DNA from: Streptomyces sp. A1277
GTDB taxonomy: Bacteria > Actinomycetota > Actinomycetes > Streptomycetales > Streptomycetaceae
Reading direction: 5' to 3'
NCBI RefSeq assembly: GCF_004795015.1
Contig: NZ_SSBI01000008.1
Span: 101,245 to 165,244 of the forward strand
Length of the DNA: 64,000 nucleotides
Part shown: positions 41,178-50,879 of the stretch, piece after piece
Position numbering within the stretch: position 1 is the first letter of the stretch
Layout of the letters: each line of letters starts with the position of its first letter
The notes under the pieces: model-generated
What the model was told of the DNA's origin: nothing
The model's input: the letters and a program-made list of their open reading frames with translations, nothing else
Database searches by the model: none
Position numbers and translations under genes: made by a program

Positions 41178-41798
41178 TCACTCCAGGTGGGACAGGTCCG
41201 CCGGAGTGTCGATGTCGTACGCCTGTGCCACGTCCGAGCACTCGACGAGCGTGATCGCATCGCGGTGCGCCCGCAGGTAGGCCCGTGCCCCCTGGTCGCC
41301 CACCGCTCCCGCCGCGATGCCCGCCCACAGATCCGCCCCGAACAGCACCGGATGGCCGCGTTCCCCCGCGTACGAGGCCGCCACCAGGCTCGTCCGGCCC
41401 CGGCAAGCCGCACGCACCCGGGCCACCGCCCGCGCGTCGATGCCCGGCTGGTCGACCAGCAGGACGAGAGCCGCGTCCGCGCCCGTAGCCGCGAGGGCGC
41501 CGAGCCCCGCCCGCAGCGAGGAGCCCATGCCCTCGGTCCACTCCTCGTTGACGCTCACCGTGCAGCCGTCCAGGGCGGCCCGCTCCCGCACCTCGCCGGC
41601 CGCCGCGCCGAGCACCACATGGACGGGGCCGCAGCCGCCCTCGCGCAGGGCGCGTACCGCGTGGTCGGCCAGCAGGCCGCCGCGGTGCTCCAGAAGGGCC
41701 TTCGGGCGGCCGCCGAGCCGGCGTCCGCCACCCGCCGCGAGCAGCAGCCCGGCGACGACGGGGGCCTCGTTGCGAGGGATGTGCGGTGTGCTTGTCAT
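41178..41798 (-). CDS. MobA/MocA-like nucleotidyltransferase
   Basis: A 206-residue NTP-transferase. GLLLAAGGGRRLGGRPKAL is the nucleotide-binding signature, WTEGMGSSLRAGL and LLVDQPGID the following family motifs, and GERGHPVLFG the C-terminal loop. It resembles molybdenum-cofactor cytidylyl/guanylyltransferases that mature molybdoenzymes such as xanthine dehydrogenase, which would produce urate for this region; no dehydrogenase subunit lies in the window. ATG 41798 was chosen; GTG 41816, six codons upstream, is possible since neither has a clear ribosome site. Confidence 0.78.
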   Translation of the reverse strand: MTSTPHIPRNEAPVVAGLLLAAGGGRRLGGRPKALLEHRGGLLADHAVRALREGGCGPVHVVLGAAAGEVRERAALDGCTVSVNEEWTEGMGSSLRAGLGALAATGADAALVLLVDQPGIDARAVARVRAACRGRTSLVAASYAGERGHPVLFGADLWAGIAAGAVGDQGARAYLRAHRDAITLVECSDVAQAYDIDTPADLSHLE

Positions 41799-41980
41799 GC
41801 CGCCTGGATACCCCACGGCGGACGCTCCCGCCCAGGGCTCGCCACCCGTACGGCGTGTGTTGCGTCCGCGGAGTGGCGCCCGACACCTTTCATGGCGTTA
41901 ACTTGCCCGCACCCCCGGACACTTGACCGCGGTACGGGGGCCGGTCGGAACACTGGCACAAAGGTGTGCGAGGGGGAGCT

Positions 41981-42292
41981 GTGTTGAAGAGCGTGGGGCA
42001 GGCGCGGGTGACCGGCAGCGGTGAGGACCCCAGAGTGGCGGAGCTGCGTACGGCGGTCTCCCGGCTCCGGCGGGCCCTGGCCGGACATCCCGCGCAGTTC
42101 CCCGACCGGGCCATCGCCGAGGACGAACTCGCGGCGCTGGACGCGATGGCGCTCAGCGGGGCGCCCGAGATCCCCCGGCTCCGCCGCTCGCTGCTGCTGA
42201 TCGCGGGGGCGATCGGCTCGGTCAGCGCCCTGGCCGCGGCCCTGCGGGACGTACGTGTCGCCGTCGACCTGTTCGGCGAGCCGCCGCGCTGA
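41981..42292 (+). CDS. Small conserved actinobacterial protein (DUF5955-like)
   Basis: A 103-residue protein from GTG 41981, preceded by GAGGGGGA. It is Ala/Leu-rich and helical (RVAELRTAVSRLRRALAGHPAQFPDRAIAEDELAAL), with a hydrophobic stretch LLLIAGAIGSVSALAAAL near the C terminus that may be a membrane or packing helix. I recall a Streptomyces family of this kind named DUF5955, without known function. It is convergent with the two-component genes and stands alone. Confidence 0.6.
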   Translation: MLKSVGQARVTGSGEDPRVAELRTAVSRLRRALAGHPAQFPDRAIAEDELAALDAMALSGAPEIPRLRRSLLLIAGAIGSVSALAAALRDVRVAVDLFGEPPR

Positions 42293-42310
42293 CGGGACAC
42301 GGCGGCGCGT

Positions 42311-42943
42311 TCAGCGGCGGATGAGCCTGCGGGCCGTCGCCGCCGCCACGGCGGCCGTGCGCGAATCGACGCCGAGCTTGGCGTAGATGTGCACCAGGTG
42401 GGACTTCACGGTCGCCTGGCTGAGAAAGAGCCGCTTGCTGATCTCCGCGTTCGACAGGCCCTCGCCGACCAGTTGCAGCACCTCCAGCTCGCGCTTGGTG
42501 AGCGCCTGGGCGGGCGTCCGCATGCGGTCCATCAGCCGGTGCGCGACGGCCGGCGCCAGGGCGGAGCGGCCGGCGGCCGCCGTACGGACCGCAGCGGCCA
42601 GCTCCTCCGGCGGCGCGTCCTTCAGCAGATAGCCCGCCGCCCCCGCCTCGACCGCCGCCAGGATGTCCGCGTCGCTGTCGTACGTCGTCAGGATCAGCAC
42701 CCGGGGCGCGTCCGGCGCCGCCGTGATCGCCGCCGTGGCCTGCGAGCCGTGCATGCCGGAGCCGAACTGGAGGTCCATCAGGACCACGTCGAGCCCGCCC
42801 GCCGCGGCCCGGGCGACCGCCTCCTCGGCGGTGGCGGCCTCGGCGACGACCCGGAAGTCCGGCTCGGTGTCCAGCACCGCCCGCAGCCCCGCCCGCACCA
42901 CCGGGTGGTCGTCGGCGAGCAGCAGCCTGACCGGGGCGCTCAT
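42311..42943 (-). CDS. NarL/LuxR-family response regulator
   Basis: A 210-residue regulator. The receiver domain has [18 protein letters not shown] with acidic Asp pair, VLMDLQFG (phospho-Asp) and [12 protein letters not shown] (Lys). The C-terminal LuxR helix-turn-helix reads [40 protein letters not shown]. It overlaps the histidine kinase gene by 4 bases and is its partner. Divergent ABC genes from 44253 are its likely target. Confidence 0.93.
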   Translation of the reverse strand: MSAPVRLLLADDHPVVRAGLRAVLDTEPDFRVVAEAATAEEAVARAAAGGLDVVLMDLQFGSGMHGSQATAAITAAPDAPRVLILTTYDSDADILAAVEAGAAGYLLKDAPPEELAAAVRTAAAGRSALAPAVAHRLMDRMRTPAQALTKRELEVLQLVGEGLSNAEISKRLFLSQATVKSHLVHIYAKLGVDSRTAAVAAATARRLIRR

Positions 42944-44142
42944 GCCGCGTCCTGCCCGGTCCGGCCGACGGGGAGCGGCAGCGTGAGCGCGACGGCGGTG
43001 CCCTGGCCGGGCGCCGACTCGACGCTCAGGGTGCCGCCGAGCGAACGGGCCCGGGAGCGCATGGCCGGCAGCCCGAAGCCGCCGGACTCCGTGGCGCCGG
43101 CCGCCGGGTCCTCCTGCGTGAAGCCGTGCCCGTCGTCCACCACGTCCAGCGACACCGAGGTGTCCATGAAGCTCAGCGTGATCTCCGCCCGCCGGGCCCC
43201 GGCGTGCCGCACGGTGTTGGCCAGCGCCGACTGGGCGGTCCGCAGCAGCGCCACCTCGTACGGCGTGGGCAGCTCGACCGGTGTCCCGCTCACGGCGAAC
43301 TGCACGGTGAGCGCGGGGGTGGTGGTACGGGCCGAGAGCCGTTCCAGGGCGGCCGCCAGGGAGCCGTTCGCCAGGTCCGGCGGGGTCAGCGCGCGGACGA
43401 AGCGCCGGGCCTCGGCGAGGTTGTCCTGCGCCGCCTCGCGCGCCCGGCGGACATGGGCGGCGGCGGGGGCGCCCTCGGGCAGGGTCCGTTCGGCGGCGCG
43501 CAGCAGCAGCTGGATGCTGGACAGGCCCTGGGCGAGGGTGTCGTGGATCTCGCGGGCCAGCCGCTCGCGCTCGGCGAGGGTCCCGGCGGTGCGCTCCGCC
43601 TCGGCCAGCTCCGCGCGGGTGGCCACCAGCTCCTCGATGAGCTCGCGGCGCCGCTCGCTCTCCCGGAACAGCGCCTCGTAGCCGAGGACCGTGGCGACGG
43701 CGACGGCCGCGCCGAGCAGCGGGCCGATGAACGTGCCGGGCGTGACCGCCTGCCCGTGCAGCAGGAAGCTCGCGATGGCGGCGGCGGCCGTCACCGCCAC
43801 GGCGGGCAGGCTCCAGCGGATCGGCAGCAGGTGCAGCTGGAGGAAGTAGAGCGGGAAGGCCACCCACAGCGCGTCCGGCGACAGCACCAGCAGCGCCGCC
43901 CACAGCACACCGAGCACCGCCAGCCACCCCGCGCCCGCCCGCGTCCCCGGCTGCACGAACCGGGCCGCCGCCCCCGCCGCGTACACCGCCGCCAGCACGC
44001 AGGCGGCGGCGATCACCGCGCCGGGGTGCGGGCGCCCGTCGCTGACGGCCTTGGCGGCGGCGAGCGCCAGCAGGCCCAGCATCAGACCGTGCAGACACAG
44101 CCGCAGCGCGGCGGCGACCGGGGGATGAGCGCGGGTTTCCAT
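42940..44142 (-). CDS. Membrane sensor histidine kinase (HisKA_3 type)
   Basis: A 400-residue kinase. Five or six membrane segments occupy residues ~10-155 with no sizeable extracellular loop, then a coiled linker. [20 protein letters not shown] carries the phospho-His, and the HATPase region includes [21 protein letters not shown] and [19 protein letters not shown]. Such intramembrane-sensing kinases often respond to envelope stress or to the state of an adjacent ABC exporter. It is transcribed away from the ABC genes and forms one operon with the response regulator. Confidence 0.92.
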   Translation of the reverse strand: METRAHPPVAAALRLCLHGLMLGLLALAAAKAVSDGRPHPGAVIAAACVLAAVYAAGAAARFVQPGTRAGAGWLAVLGVLWAALLVLSPDALWVAFPLYFLQLHLLPIRWSLPAVAVTAAAAIASFLLHGQAVTPGTFIGPLLGAAVAVATVLGYEALFRESERRRELIEELVATRAELAEAERTAGTLAERERLAREIHDTLAQGLSSIQLLLRAAERTLPEGAPAAAHVRRAREAAQDNLAEARRFVRALTPPDLANGSLAAALERLSARTTTPALTVQFAVSGTPVELPTPYEVALLRTAQSALANTVRHAGARRAEITLSFMDTSVSLDVVDDGHGFTQEDPAAGATESGGFGLPAMRSRARSLGGTLSVESAPGQGTAVALTLPLPVGRTGQDAA

Positions 44143-44252
44143 GATGGTTCCAGCGTAGGCGCGGGCCGCCCGGGGCCGGTCAATCGAAAGGTTGATGTCG
44201 TCACCAGCCCGCGGGCGATGTTTCCGGGGCCGGGGAAAAGGACGCTGGAGTC

Positions 44253-45335
44253 ATGTTCGTCGCATGGAGAGATCTTCGGTTCGCCAAGGGCCGGTTCGCC
44301 CTCATGGGCTCGGTCGTGGTCCTGATCACGCTGCTCGTGGGCCTGCTGTCCGGCCTGACCGCCGGGCTGGCCCGGGAGAACACCTCGGCCGTCACCGGGC
44401 TGAACGCCGACCACCTGGCCTTCGCCGCCCCGCCCGACGGCCGGTCGGTGTCCTTCACCGATTCGGCCGTCGAGGAGTCCGCCTGGCGCGACTGGGCCGG
44501 GCGGCCCGGCGTCGAGGCTGCGCAACCCCTCGGCATCAGCACCCTGAACGCCGCCGCGGACGGAGGGAAGCGGACGGCGGCCGTCTCCGCGTTCGGCGTC
44601 GAGCCCGGCAGCGGTCTGACGCCCCCCGGCACCCGGGTCGCACCGGGCGAGGTCGTCCTCTCGCGGGGCGGTGCGGACGAGCTGGCCGCACACGCGGGTG
44701 ACCGGCTGCGGATCGGCGGCCAGGAGGTCACCGTCGCCGCCGTCGCGGGCGACGCCTCCTACAGCCACACGCCGGTCGTGTGGACCGCGCTGGCCGACTG
44801 GCAGCGCACCGGCGGCGGCGCGGGCGGCGACGCCACCGTCATCGCCCTGACCACCACCTCGGGCGCCGACCTCGCCGCCGGCGACAAGGCTGCGGGCACC
44901 CGCACGCTCACGCTCGACGACTCGCTGACCGCCATCGGCTCCTACCAGGCCGAGAACGGCTCCCTCCAGCTGATGCGCGGCTTCCTCTTCGCCATCTCCG
45001 CCCTGGTCATCGGCGCGTTCTTCACCGTCTGGACGATCCAGCGCAGCGGTGACGTCGCCGTCCTCAAGGCACTGGGCGCCTCCACCCCGTATCTGCTCCG
45101 GGACGCGCTCGGGCAGGCCGTCGTGATGCTCGCCCTCGGCACCGGGCTCGGCACCGCCCTCGCCTCCGGCATCGGCGCCCTGGTCTCCGGCGGGGCCGTG
45201 CCCTTCGTCCTGGACGCGGCGACCGTCCTCGTCCCGGCCGCCGTGCTCATCGCCCTCGGCGCCGCCGGGGCCGCCCTGTCCATCCGGCGGATCACCTCCG
45301 TCGACCCGCTCACCGCGCTCGGGAGTGCCCGATGA
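44253..45335 (+). CDS. ABC transporter permease, FtsX/MacB family
   Basis: A 360-residue protein with one N-terminal span (LMGSVVVLITLLVGLLSG), an extracytoplasmic domain of about 200 residues, then three C-terminal spans (ending VLVPAAVLIALGAAGAALSIRR), the four-span FtsX layout. ITSVDPLTALG is the usual FtsX C-terminal motif. With the overlapping ATPase it forms a MacB- or LolCDE-like transporter that exports peptides or drugs or handles lipoproteins. It is divergent from the two-component genes, suggesting a stress-response export module. Confidence 0.88.
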   Translation: MFVAWRDLRFAKGRFALMGSVVVLITLLVGLLSGLTAGLARENTSAVTGLNADHLAFAAPPDGRSVSFTDSAVEESAWRDWAGRPGVEAAQPLGISTLNAAADGGKRTAAVSAFGVEPGSGLTPPGTRVAPGEVVLSRGGADELAAHAGDRLRIGGQEVTVAAVAGDASYSHTPVVWTALADWQRTGGGAGGDATVIALTTTSGADLAAGDKAAGTRTLTLDDSLTAIGSYQAENGSLQLMRGFLFAISALVIGAFFTVWTIQRSGDVAVLKALGASTPYLLRDALGQAVVMLALGTGLGTALASGIGALVSGGAVPFVLDAATVLVPAAVLIALGAAGAALSIRRITSVDPLTALGSAR

Positions 45336-46012
45336 CCCTCACGCTCACCGATGTCACCCTCACCTACCCGGACGGCGACGGGCGCCTGACCGCCCTGGAC
45401 CGCGTCGCGCTCCACGTGCCCGCCGGCACCCTCACCGCCGTCGTCGGCCCCTCCGGCTCCGGCAAGTCGAGCCTCCTGGCGGTGGCCGCGACCCTGGTGG
45501 CCCCCGACGAGGGCGCGGTCGTCGTCGCCGGTACGGACACCACGGGGCTCGGCCGCGCGGAGAAGGCGGCGCTGCGCCGCGAGCGGATCGGCATCGTCTT
45601 CCAGCAGCCGAACCTGCTGCCGTCCCTGACCGCCGTCGAACAGCTCCAGGTCATGACCCACCTGTCCGGCGGCCCGGCGGGGGCCGCCCGCTCGCGGGCG
45701 CTCGAACTGCTCGACGCGGTCGGCCTCGCCGGTCAGGCCGGCCGCAGACCCCACCAGCTCTCCGGCGGGCAGCGTCAGCGGATCAACATCGCCCGGGCCC
45801 TGATGAACGACCCGGCGCTCCTGCTCGTGGACGAGCCGACCAGCGCGCTGGACCACGAACGCGGCGCGGCCGTCCTCGACCTGCTCGTCTCGCTGACCCG
45901 GCAGCGCTCCACGGCGACGGTCCTGGTCACCCACGACCGCACCCACCTGGACCGGATGGACCACACGGTCACCATGCTCGACGGCCGGCTGACGGCGGCG
46001 GCCCCGGCCTGA
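45332..46012 (+). CDS. ABC transporter ATPase, LolD/MacB type
   Basis: A 226-residue ATPase with Walker A GPSGSGKSSL, Q-loop FQQPNLLPSLTA, signature LSGGQRQRINIARAL, Walker B LLLVDEPTSAL and a His switch (VTHDRTHL). The ATG overlaps the permease stop by 4 bases. It energises the FtsX-type permease upstream. A bidirectional terminator follows. Confidence 0.93.
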   Translation: MTLTLTDVTLTYPDGDGRLTALDRVALHVPAGTLTAVVGPSGSGKSSLLAVAATLVAPDEGAVVVAGTDTTGLGRAEKAALRRERIGIVFQQPNLLPSLTAVEQLQVMTHLSGGPAGAARSRALELLDAVGLAGQAGRRPHQLSGGQRQRINIARALMNDPALLLVDEPTSALDHERGAAVLDLLVSLTRQRSTATVLVTHDRTHLDRMDHTVTMLDGRLTAAAPA

Positions 46013-46015
46013 CAC

Positions 46016-46066
46016 GGGTACGAGAAGGGGCCCAGAGCTTGCGGCTCCGGGCCCCTTCTCGTACCC
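46016..46066. terminator. Bidirectional terminator between ABC ATPase and allR
   Basis: GGGTACGAGAAGGGGCCC (46016-46033) pairs perfectly over 18 bp with 46049-46066, between convergent genes. Confidence 0.9.
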
Positions 46067-46072
46067 CGTGTC

Positions 46073-46876
46073 TCAGCCGGCCGGTCCGCTGCTGGCCAGC
46101 GCGTCGGACAGCTCCTTGGCGGCCTGCTGGAGGATCGGCACGATCCGCTCGGTGGCCGCCTCGGTGACCCGGCCGGCCGGACCGGAGATCGAGATCGCCG
46201 CCGAGGTGGGGGAGTCGGGCACCGAGACCGCCAGGCAGCGGACCCCTATCTCCTGCTCGTTGTCGTCCACCGCGTATCCCACCCGGCGGACCTGGTCCAG
46301 CGCGTCCAGGAAGCCGTCCGGCGTGGTGATCGTCTTCTCGGTCGCGGCGGGCATCCCGGTCCGGGCGAGCAGCGCGCGCACCTCGTCCGGCGGGGTGTGC
46401 GCCAGCAGCGCCTTGCCGACCCCGGTGGAGTGCGGCAGCACCCGGCGGCCGACCTCGGTGAACATCCGCATCGAGTGCTTGGACGGCACCTGCGCCACGT
46501 ACACGATCTCGTCGCCGTCGAGCAGGGCCATGTTGGCCGTCTCGCCGGTCTCCTCGACCAGCCGGGCCAGATACGGGCGGGCCCAGGTGCCGAGCAGCCG
46601 GGCGGCGGACTCGCCGAGCCGGATCAGGCGGGGGCCGAGCGCGTAACGCCGGTTGGGCTGCTGGCGTACGTAACCGCAGACCACCAGCGTGCGCATCAGG
46701 CGGTGGATCGTGGGCAGCGGGAGCCCGCTGCTCGCGGAGAGCTCGCTCAGGCCGACCTCGCCCCCCGCGTCGGCCATCCGCTCCAGCAGATCGAAGGCGC
46801 GCTCAAGGGACTGCACACCGCCGCTGGAAGCGGCGGGCTTGGAGTCGGAAGTGCTGGCGTGGGACGGCGGCACGTC
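46073..46876 (-). CDS. allR: IclR-family regulator (AllR-like repressor of allantoin genes)
   Basis: A 267-residue IclR protein. Residues ~20-80 are the winged helix (SLERAFDLLERMADAGGEVGLSELSASSGLPLPTIHRLM). Residues ~95-260 are the ligand domain (DGDEIVYVAQVPSKHSMRMF..., LPHSTGVGKALLAHTPPDEVRALL, GYAVDDNEQEIGVRCLAVSVPD). It is divergent from allantoinase, the same arrangement as Streptomyces coelicolor allR-allB, where AllR represses allantoin catabolism. GTG 46876 with AAAGGA upstream was chosen over TTG 46903. It probably binds the palindromes listed for katA, uraD, aceB, hyi and allB. Confidence 0.86.
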   Translation of the reverse strand, partial: DVPPSHASTSDSKPAASSGGVQSLERAFDLLERMADAGGEVGLSELSASSGLPLPTIHRLMRTLVVCGYVRQQPNRRYALGPRLIRLGESAARLLGTWARPYLARLVEETGETANMALLDGDEIVYVAQVPSKHSMRMFTEVGRRVLPHSTGVGKALLAHTPPDEVRALLARTGMPAATEKTITTPDGFLDALDQVRRVGYAVDDNEQEIGVRCLAVSVPDSPTSAAISISGPAGRVTEAATERIVPILQQAAKELSDALASSGPAG

Positions 46877-47036
46877 AACGGTCCTTTCGAAGCGGAGGAG
46901 CAAGGCAGCAGCCTACCGGGCCCTTTCCGATCGGCCCACTGCCGACAGGGGCCGTCATGGCCGGTCAGCGCCCGTTTGTCCGGGTGTCCGCACGCCGTGC
47001 GACGCTCCGGTGAAGCCGCCTCCGGCCTATTCTACG

Positions 47037-47073
47037 TTCCGCACTCCGAAATGAACCTTCTACTTTGTGGAAA
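47037..47073 (-). promoter_or_regulatory. Degenerate regulon operators before allR
   Basis: TTCCGCACTCCGAAA (47037-47051) and CTTCTACTTTGTGGAAA (47057-47073) resemble the hyi and aceB motif YTTCC-N7-GGAAG with one or two mismatches. This would fit autoregulation. Confidence 0.4.
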
Positions 47074-47117
47074 CCTCCAGAGCGGCCTGCGCGGCGCCCG
47101 GGGAGCGGGGCCGGGTC

Positions 47118-47165
47118 TTGACGGGCCGCGTCCCCGAGTGAAGACTCCTTCAACAGTTCGTTGAA
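47118..47165 (+). promoter_or_regulatory. allB promoter and operator
   Basis: TTGACG (47118-47123) and AAGACT (47141-47146) form -35/-10 with a 17-base spacer. TTCAACAGTTCGTTGAA (47149-47165) sits over the expected start site. The 310-base allR-allB gap otherwise shows only the allR-side motifs. Confidence 0.7.
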
Positions 47166-47186
47166 TTCGCGAAATGAGGAGCACGG

Positions 47187-48536
47187 GTGTCCGGTACGGA
47201 CGTGAAGCTGCTACTGCGCTCGACGCGCGTCGTCACCCCCGGGGGGACCCGGCCCGCAGCGGTCGCCGTCACCGGCGGGACCATCGACGCCGTCCTGCCG
47301 TACGACACCGAGCCGCCCTCGGGCGCCCGCGTCGAGGACTTCGGCGACGACGTCCTGCTGCCCGGCCTCGTCGACACCCACGTCCATGTGAACGATCCCG
47401 GCCGCACCGAGTGGGAGGGCTTCTGGACCGCCACCCGCGCCGCCGCGGCCGGCGGTATCACCACGCTGCTCGACATGCCCCTCAACTCGCTGCCGCCCAC
47501 CACCACCGTCGAGCACCTGCGCGTCAAGCAGCGGGTCGCCGAGCCCAAGGTGCACGTCGACACCGGCTTCTGGGGCGGCGCCGTCCCCACGAACGTCAAG
47601 GACCTGCGCCCCCTGTACGAGGCCGGGGTCTTCGGCTTCAAGTGCTTCCTGTCGCCCTCCGGCGTCGAGGAGTTCCCCGAGCTGGACCAGGAGCAGCTGG
47701 CCCGGTCGATGGCCGAGATCGCGGGCTTCGGCGGACTGCTCATCGTGCACGCCGAGGACCCCCACCACCTGGCGTCCGCGCCGCAGCAGAGCGGCCCCGC
47801 CTACGCCGACTTCCTCGCGTCCCGGCCGCGCGACGCCGAGAACACCGCGATCGAAGGGCTCATCGCCCACGCCAGGCGGCTGAACGCCCGCGTCCACGTC
47901 CTGCACCTGTCCTCCAGCGATGCCCTGCCGCTGATCGCCGCCGCCCGGCGCGAGGGCGTGCGCCTCACCGTCGAGACGTGCCCGCACTTCCTCACCCTCA
48001 CCGCCGAGGAGGTCCCCGACGGGGCGACCGAGTTCAAGTGCTGCCCGCCCATCCGGGAGGCCGCCAACCAGGACTTGCTGTGGCAGGGGCTCGCCGACGG
48101 CACCATCGACTGCATCGTCTCCGACCACTCGCCCTGCACCACCGACCTCAAGACGCCGGACTTCGCCTCCGCCTGGGGCGGCATCTCCTCCCTCCAGCTC
48201 GGCCTGCCCGCCATCTGGACCGAGGCCCGCAGGCGCGGCCACACCCTGGACGACGTCGCCCGCTGGATGTCGGCCGCCCCCGCCGCCCTGGCCGGACTGC
48301 ACCGCAAGGGCGCGATCGAGGCCGGCCGCGACGCCGACTTCGCCGTCCTCGCCCCCGACGCCACCTTCACCGTCGACCCGGCCGGGCTCTTCCACCGCAA
48401 CCAGGTCACCGCCTACGCCGGCCGCACCCTGCACGGCGTGGTGCGCTCCACCTGGCTGCGCGGCGTGCGCATCGCCGCCGACGGCGTCCTCGCCGAACCC
48501 ACCGGCCGCCTCAGGACTAGGGAGAACCGAGCATGA
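47187..48536 (+). CDS. allB: Allantoinase
   Basis: A 449-residue dihydroorotase-like amidohydrolase. [19 protein letters not shown] has the first metal His pair, [11 protein letters not shown] the carbamylated Lys, IVHAEDP and [11 protein letters not shown] the further His, and VSDHSPCT the Asp. This matches allantoinase, which opens allantoin to allantoate. GTG 47187 is preceded by GAGGAG. It overlaps allantoicase by 4 bases and is divergent from allR. Confidence 0.95.
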   Translation: MSGTDVKLLLRSTRVVTPGGTRPAAVAVTGGTIDAVLPYDTEPPSGARVEDFGDDVLLPGLVDTHVHVNDPGRTEWEGFWTATRAAAAGGITTLLDMPLNSLPPTTTVEHLRVKQRVAEPKVHVDTGFWGGAVPTNVKDLRPLYEAGVFGFKCFLSPSGVEEFPELDQEQLARSMAEIAGFGGLLIVHAEDPHHLASAPQQSGPAYADFLASRPRDAENTAIEGLIAHARRLNARVHVLHLSSSDALPLIAAARREGVRLTVETCPHFLTLTAEEVPDGATEFKCCPPIREAANQDLLWQGLADGTIDCIVSDHSPCTTDLKTPDFASAWGGISSLQLGLPAIWTEARRRGHTLDDVARWMSAAPAALAGLHRKGAIEAGRDADFAVLAPDATFTVDPAGLFHRNQVTAYAGRTLHGVVRSTWLRGVRIAADGVLAEPTGRLRTRENRA

Positions 48537-49648
48537 CCGCGACAGCACACTTCACCGGCGACGCGAACCCGTACGGCGGCGGCGACCCGTACGCCGACTA
48601 CCGCACCGCCGACCACCCCTTCACCCACCTCGTGGACCTCGCCGACCGGCGGCTCGGCGCGGGTGTGACCGCCGCCAACGACGAGTTCTTCGCGGAGCGC
48701 GAGAACCTGCTGAAGCCGGAGCCCGCCCACTTCGACCCGGAGCGCTTCGGGCACAAGGGCAAGATCATGGACGGCTGGGAGACCCGCCGCCGACGCGGCG
48801 CGAGCGCGGACCGGCCCCACCCGGCGGACGAGGACCACGACTGGGCGCTGATCCGCCTCGGCGCCCCCGGCATCGTGCGCGGCCTGGTCGTGGACACCGC
48901 CCACTTCCGCGGCAACTACCCGCAGGCCGTCTCCGTCGAGGCCGTCTCGCTGCCCGGCTCGCCCTCCCCGGAGGAACTGCTCGCACCCGACGTGAAGTGG
49001 ACGACGCTCGTCCCCCGTACGGCCGTCGGCGGCCACGCGGCCAACGCCTTCCCCGTCGACGTGGAGCGGCGCTTCACCCACCTGCGGCTGTGCCAGCACC
49101 CGGACGGCGGCATAGCCCGGCTCCGGGTGTACGGCGAGGTGGCCCCCGACCCCGCCTGGCTGGCCGCGCTCGCCACCTTCGACGTCGTCGCCCTGGAGAA
49201 CGGCGGCCGGGTCGAGGACGCCTCCGACCGCTTCTACTCCCCGGCGACGAACACCATCCAGCCCGGCGGGTCCCACAAGATGGACGACGGCTGGGAGACC
49301 CGCCGCCGGCGCGACCGGGGCAACGACTGGATCCACTACCACCTGGTCGAAGAGGCGGAGATCCGGGCCGTGGAGATCGACACCGCGTATCTGAAGGGCA
49401 ACGCGGCCGGCTGGGCGGGCCTCACCGCCCGCGACGCGCAGAGCGGCGCGTGGACCCGGCTGCTGCCCCGGACCCGGCTGCAGCCCGACACCAACCACCG
49501 CTTCGTCCTGCCCGGGCCCGTCCGGGCCGACCAGGTCCGGATCGACATCTTCCCGGACGGCGGGATCTCGCGGCTGCGCCTCTTCGGCTCTCTGACCGAA
49601 CGCGGCGCCGCCCGGCTGGCCGCCCGCCACGCCGAACTCGGCGGCTGA
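48533..49648 (+). CDS. alc: Allantoicase
   Basis: A 371-residue protein with two internally similar jelly-roll halves, the allantoicase design: [13 protein letters not shown] in the first half and [14 protein letters not shown] in the second. [25 protein letters not shown] is the usual N terminus. It splits allantoate into ureidoglycolate and urea. The ATG overlaps the allB stop (ATGA). Ureidoglycolate then yields glyoxylate for gcl and aceB. Confidence 0.95.
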   Translation: MTATAHFTGDANPYGGGDPYADYRTADHPFTHLVDLADRRLGAGVTAANDEFFAERENLLKPEPAHFDPERFGHKGKIMDGWETRRRRGASADRPHPADEDHDWALIRLGAPGIVRGLVVDTAHFRGNYPQAVSVEAVSLPGSPSPEELLAPDVKWTTLVPRTAVGGHAANAFPVDVERRFTHLRLCQHPDGGIARLRVYGEVAPDPAWLAALATFDVVALENGGRVEDASDRFYSPATNTIQPGGSHKMDDGWETRRRRDRGNDWIHYHLVEEAEIRAVEIDTAYLKGNAAGWAGLTARDAQSGAWTRLLPRTRLQPDTNHRFVLPGPVRADQVRIDIFPDGGISRLRLFGSLTERGAARLAARHAELGG

Positions 49649-49670
49649 CCCAACGGGCCCCGGGGGCGGT

Positions 49671-50501
49671 TCAGAACTCCTCGTGCACTTCGGGGTCGCC
49701 GCCGAACCGTTCCCGCTGCCCGCCGGAGATCCGGGCCAGCTCCTCGGCCGTCAGCTCGAAGCCGAACAGGTCCAGGTTCTCGCGCTGACGCCCCGGATCG
49801 CCCGACTTCGGGATGGGTACGGCCCCGAGCTGGGTGTGCCAGCGCAGCACCACCTGCCCCGGGGTCACGCCGTGCGCCTCGGCGACGGCCACCACGTCCG
49901 GGTCGGTCAGCAGGTCGCGCCCGCGCCCCAGCGGGCTCCAGCTCTCCGTGACGATCCCCTTGGCCTCGTGGAAGGCCCGCAGCTCCTCCTGGGGCAGCCG
50001 GGGATGCAGCTCGATCTGGTTCACGGCGGGCAGCACCCCCGTCTCGCTCTCCAGCCGCTCCAGGTGCTCCGCGGTGAAGTTGGAGACCCCGATCGAGCGC
50101 ACGAGACCGTCCTCGCGCAGCTTGATCAGCGCCCGCCAGGTGTCCACGTACAGACCGACCCGGGGCAGCGGCCAGTGGATGAGGTAGACGTCCACGTAGT
50201 CCAGGCCGAGATTGCCGCGGGACTCCTCGAACGAGGCGAGCGTCTTCTCGTACCCGTGGTGCCGGCCCGGCACCTTCGTCGTGACGATGACCTCCTCGCG
50301 CGGCACCCCGCTGCGGGCGATGCCGCGCCCCGTACCCGTCTCGTTGCCGTAGTTCAGCGCGGTGTCCACGAGCCGGTAACCGAGGCCCAGGGCGCCGGAG
50401 ACGGCCTTCTCCGCCGCGTCGTCGTCCAGCGGGTAGGTGCCGAGCCCGACCGCCGGGATCGTACGGCCGTCGTTCAGGGTGTGCTCCGGGATACCGGACA
50501 T
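49671..50501 (-). CDS. Aldo/keto reductase
   Basis: A 276-residue NADPH-dependent (alpha/beta)8 reductase. LVDTALNYGNETGTG holds the catalytic Asp and Tyr, VIVTTKVPGRHHGYE the Lys and DVYLIHWPLP the His of the tetrad; IPKSGDPGRQRENL is the cofactor-phosphate loop. It resembles the 2,5-diketogluconate-reductase/AKR5 group. ATG 50501 has GGGAAG upstream. It is convergent with alc, and the substrate is unknown. Confidence 0.9.
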   Translation of the reverse strand: MSGIPEHTLNDGRTIPAVGLGTYPLDDDAAEKAVSGALGLGYRLVDTALNYGNETGTGRGIARSGVPREEVIVTTKVPGRHHGYEKTLASFEESRGNLGLDYVDVYLIHWPLPRVGLYVDTWRALIKLREDGLVRSIGVSNFTAEHLERLESETGVLPAVNQIELHPRLPQEELRAFHEAKGIVTESWSPLGRGRDLLTDPDVVAVAEAHGVTPGQVVLRWHTQLGAVPIPKSGDPGRQRENLDLFGFELTAEELARISGGQRERFGGDPEVHEEF

Positions 50502-50605
50502 GATCTTCCCTTCTCGCCTGTTCACCGTCGCGCGGGATGCCCCCGCCCAGCGTAGGCGGGGCGGGGGGACACGGCAGAACGGGAGGGCGGCGGCCCGGGG
50601 TCCTG

Positions 50606-50836
50606 TTACCGCCCCTGCCCCGCCTCGCGGTGCAACCGGGTGATGACCTCGTCGACCTGGTGCCGGTCGTAGCCCCGGCGCACCAGTTCGAAGGCCGGGG
50701 CGGCGGCCGGCGGGGCACCGGTGCGGAGCTGTGTGACATAGGCGTCCACCTGGTCGCGGTCGTATCCGCGCCGGGCTATGCGGAAGCCGAACAGCTCGTG
50801 CGGCGGGCGGTCGTCCTGCTCGTGCGGCGCGGACAT
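50606..50836 (-). CDS. Small DivIVA-domain-like protein with a duplicated motif
   Basis: A 76-residue protein from ATG 50836, preceded by GGAGG. It contains two copies of one motif: FRIARRGYDRDQVDAYVTQL and FELVRRGYDRHQVDEVITRL. The R-G-Y-D-x-x-Q-V-D pattern is the conserved core of the DivIVA/Wag31 N-terminal domain, which targets curved membranes. Here there is no coiled-coil extension. It might modulate polar growth proteins, but that is inference. Confidence 0.68.
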   Translation of the reverse strand: MSAPHEQDDRPPHELFGFRIARRGYDRDQVDAYVTQLRTGAPPAAAPAFELVRRGYDRHQVDEVITRLHREAGQGR

Positions 50837-50879
50837 GGTGCCTCCTTCGGGCGTCACCGGTGCCCCCACCCTGCCACAG

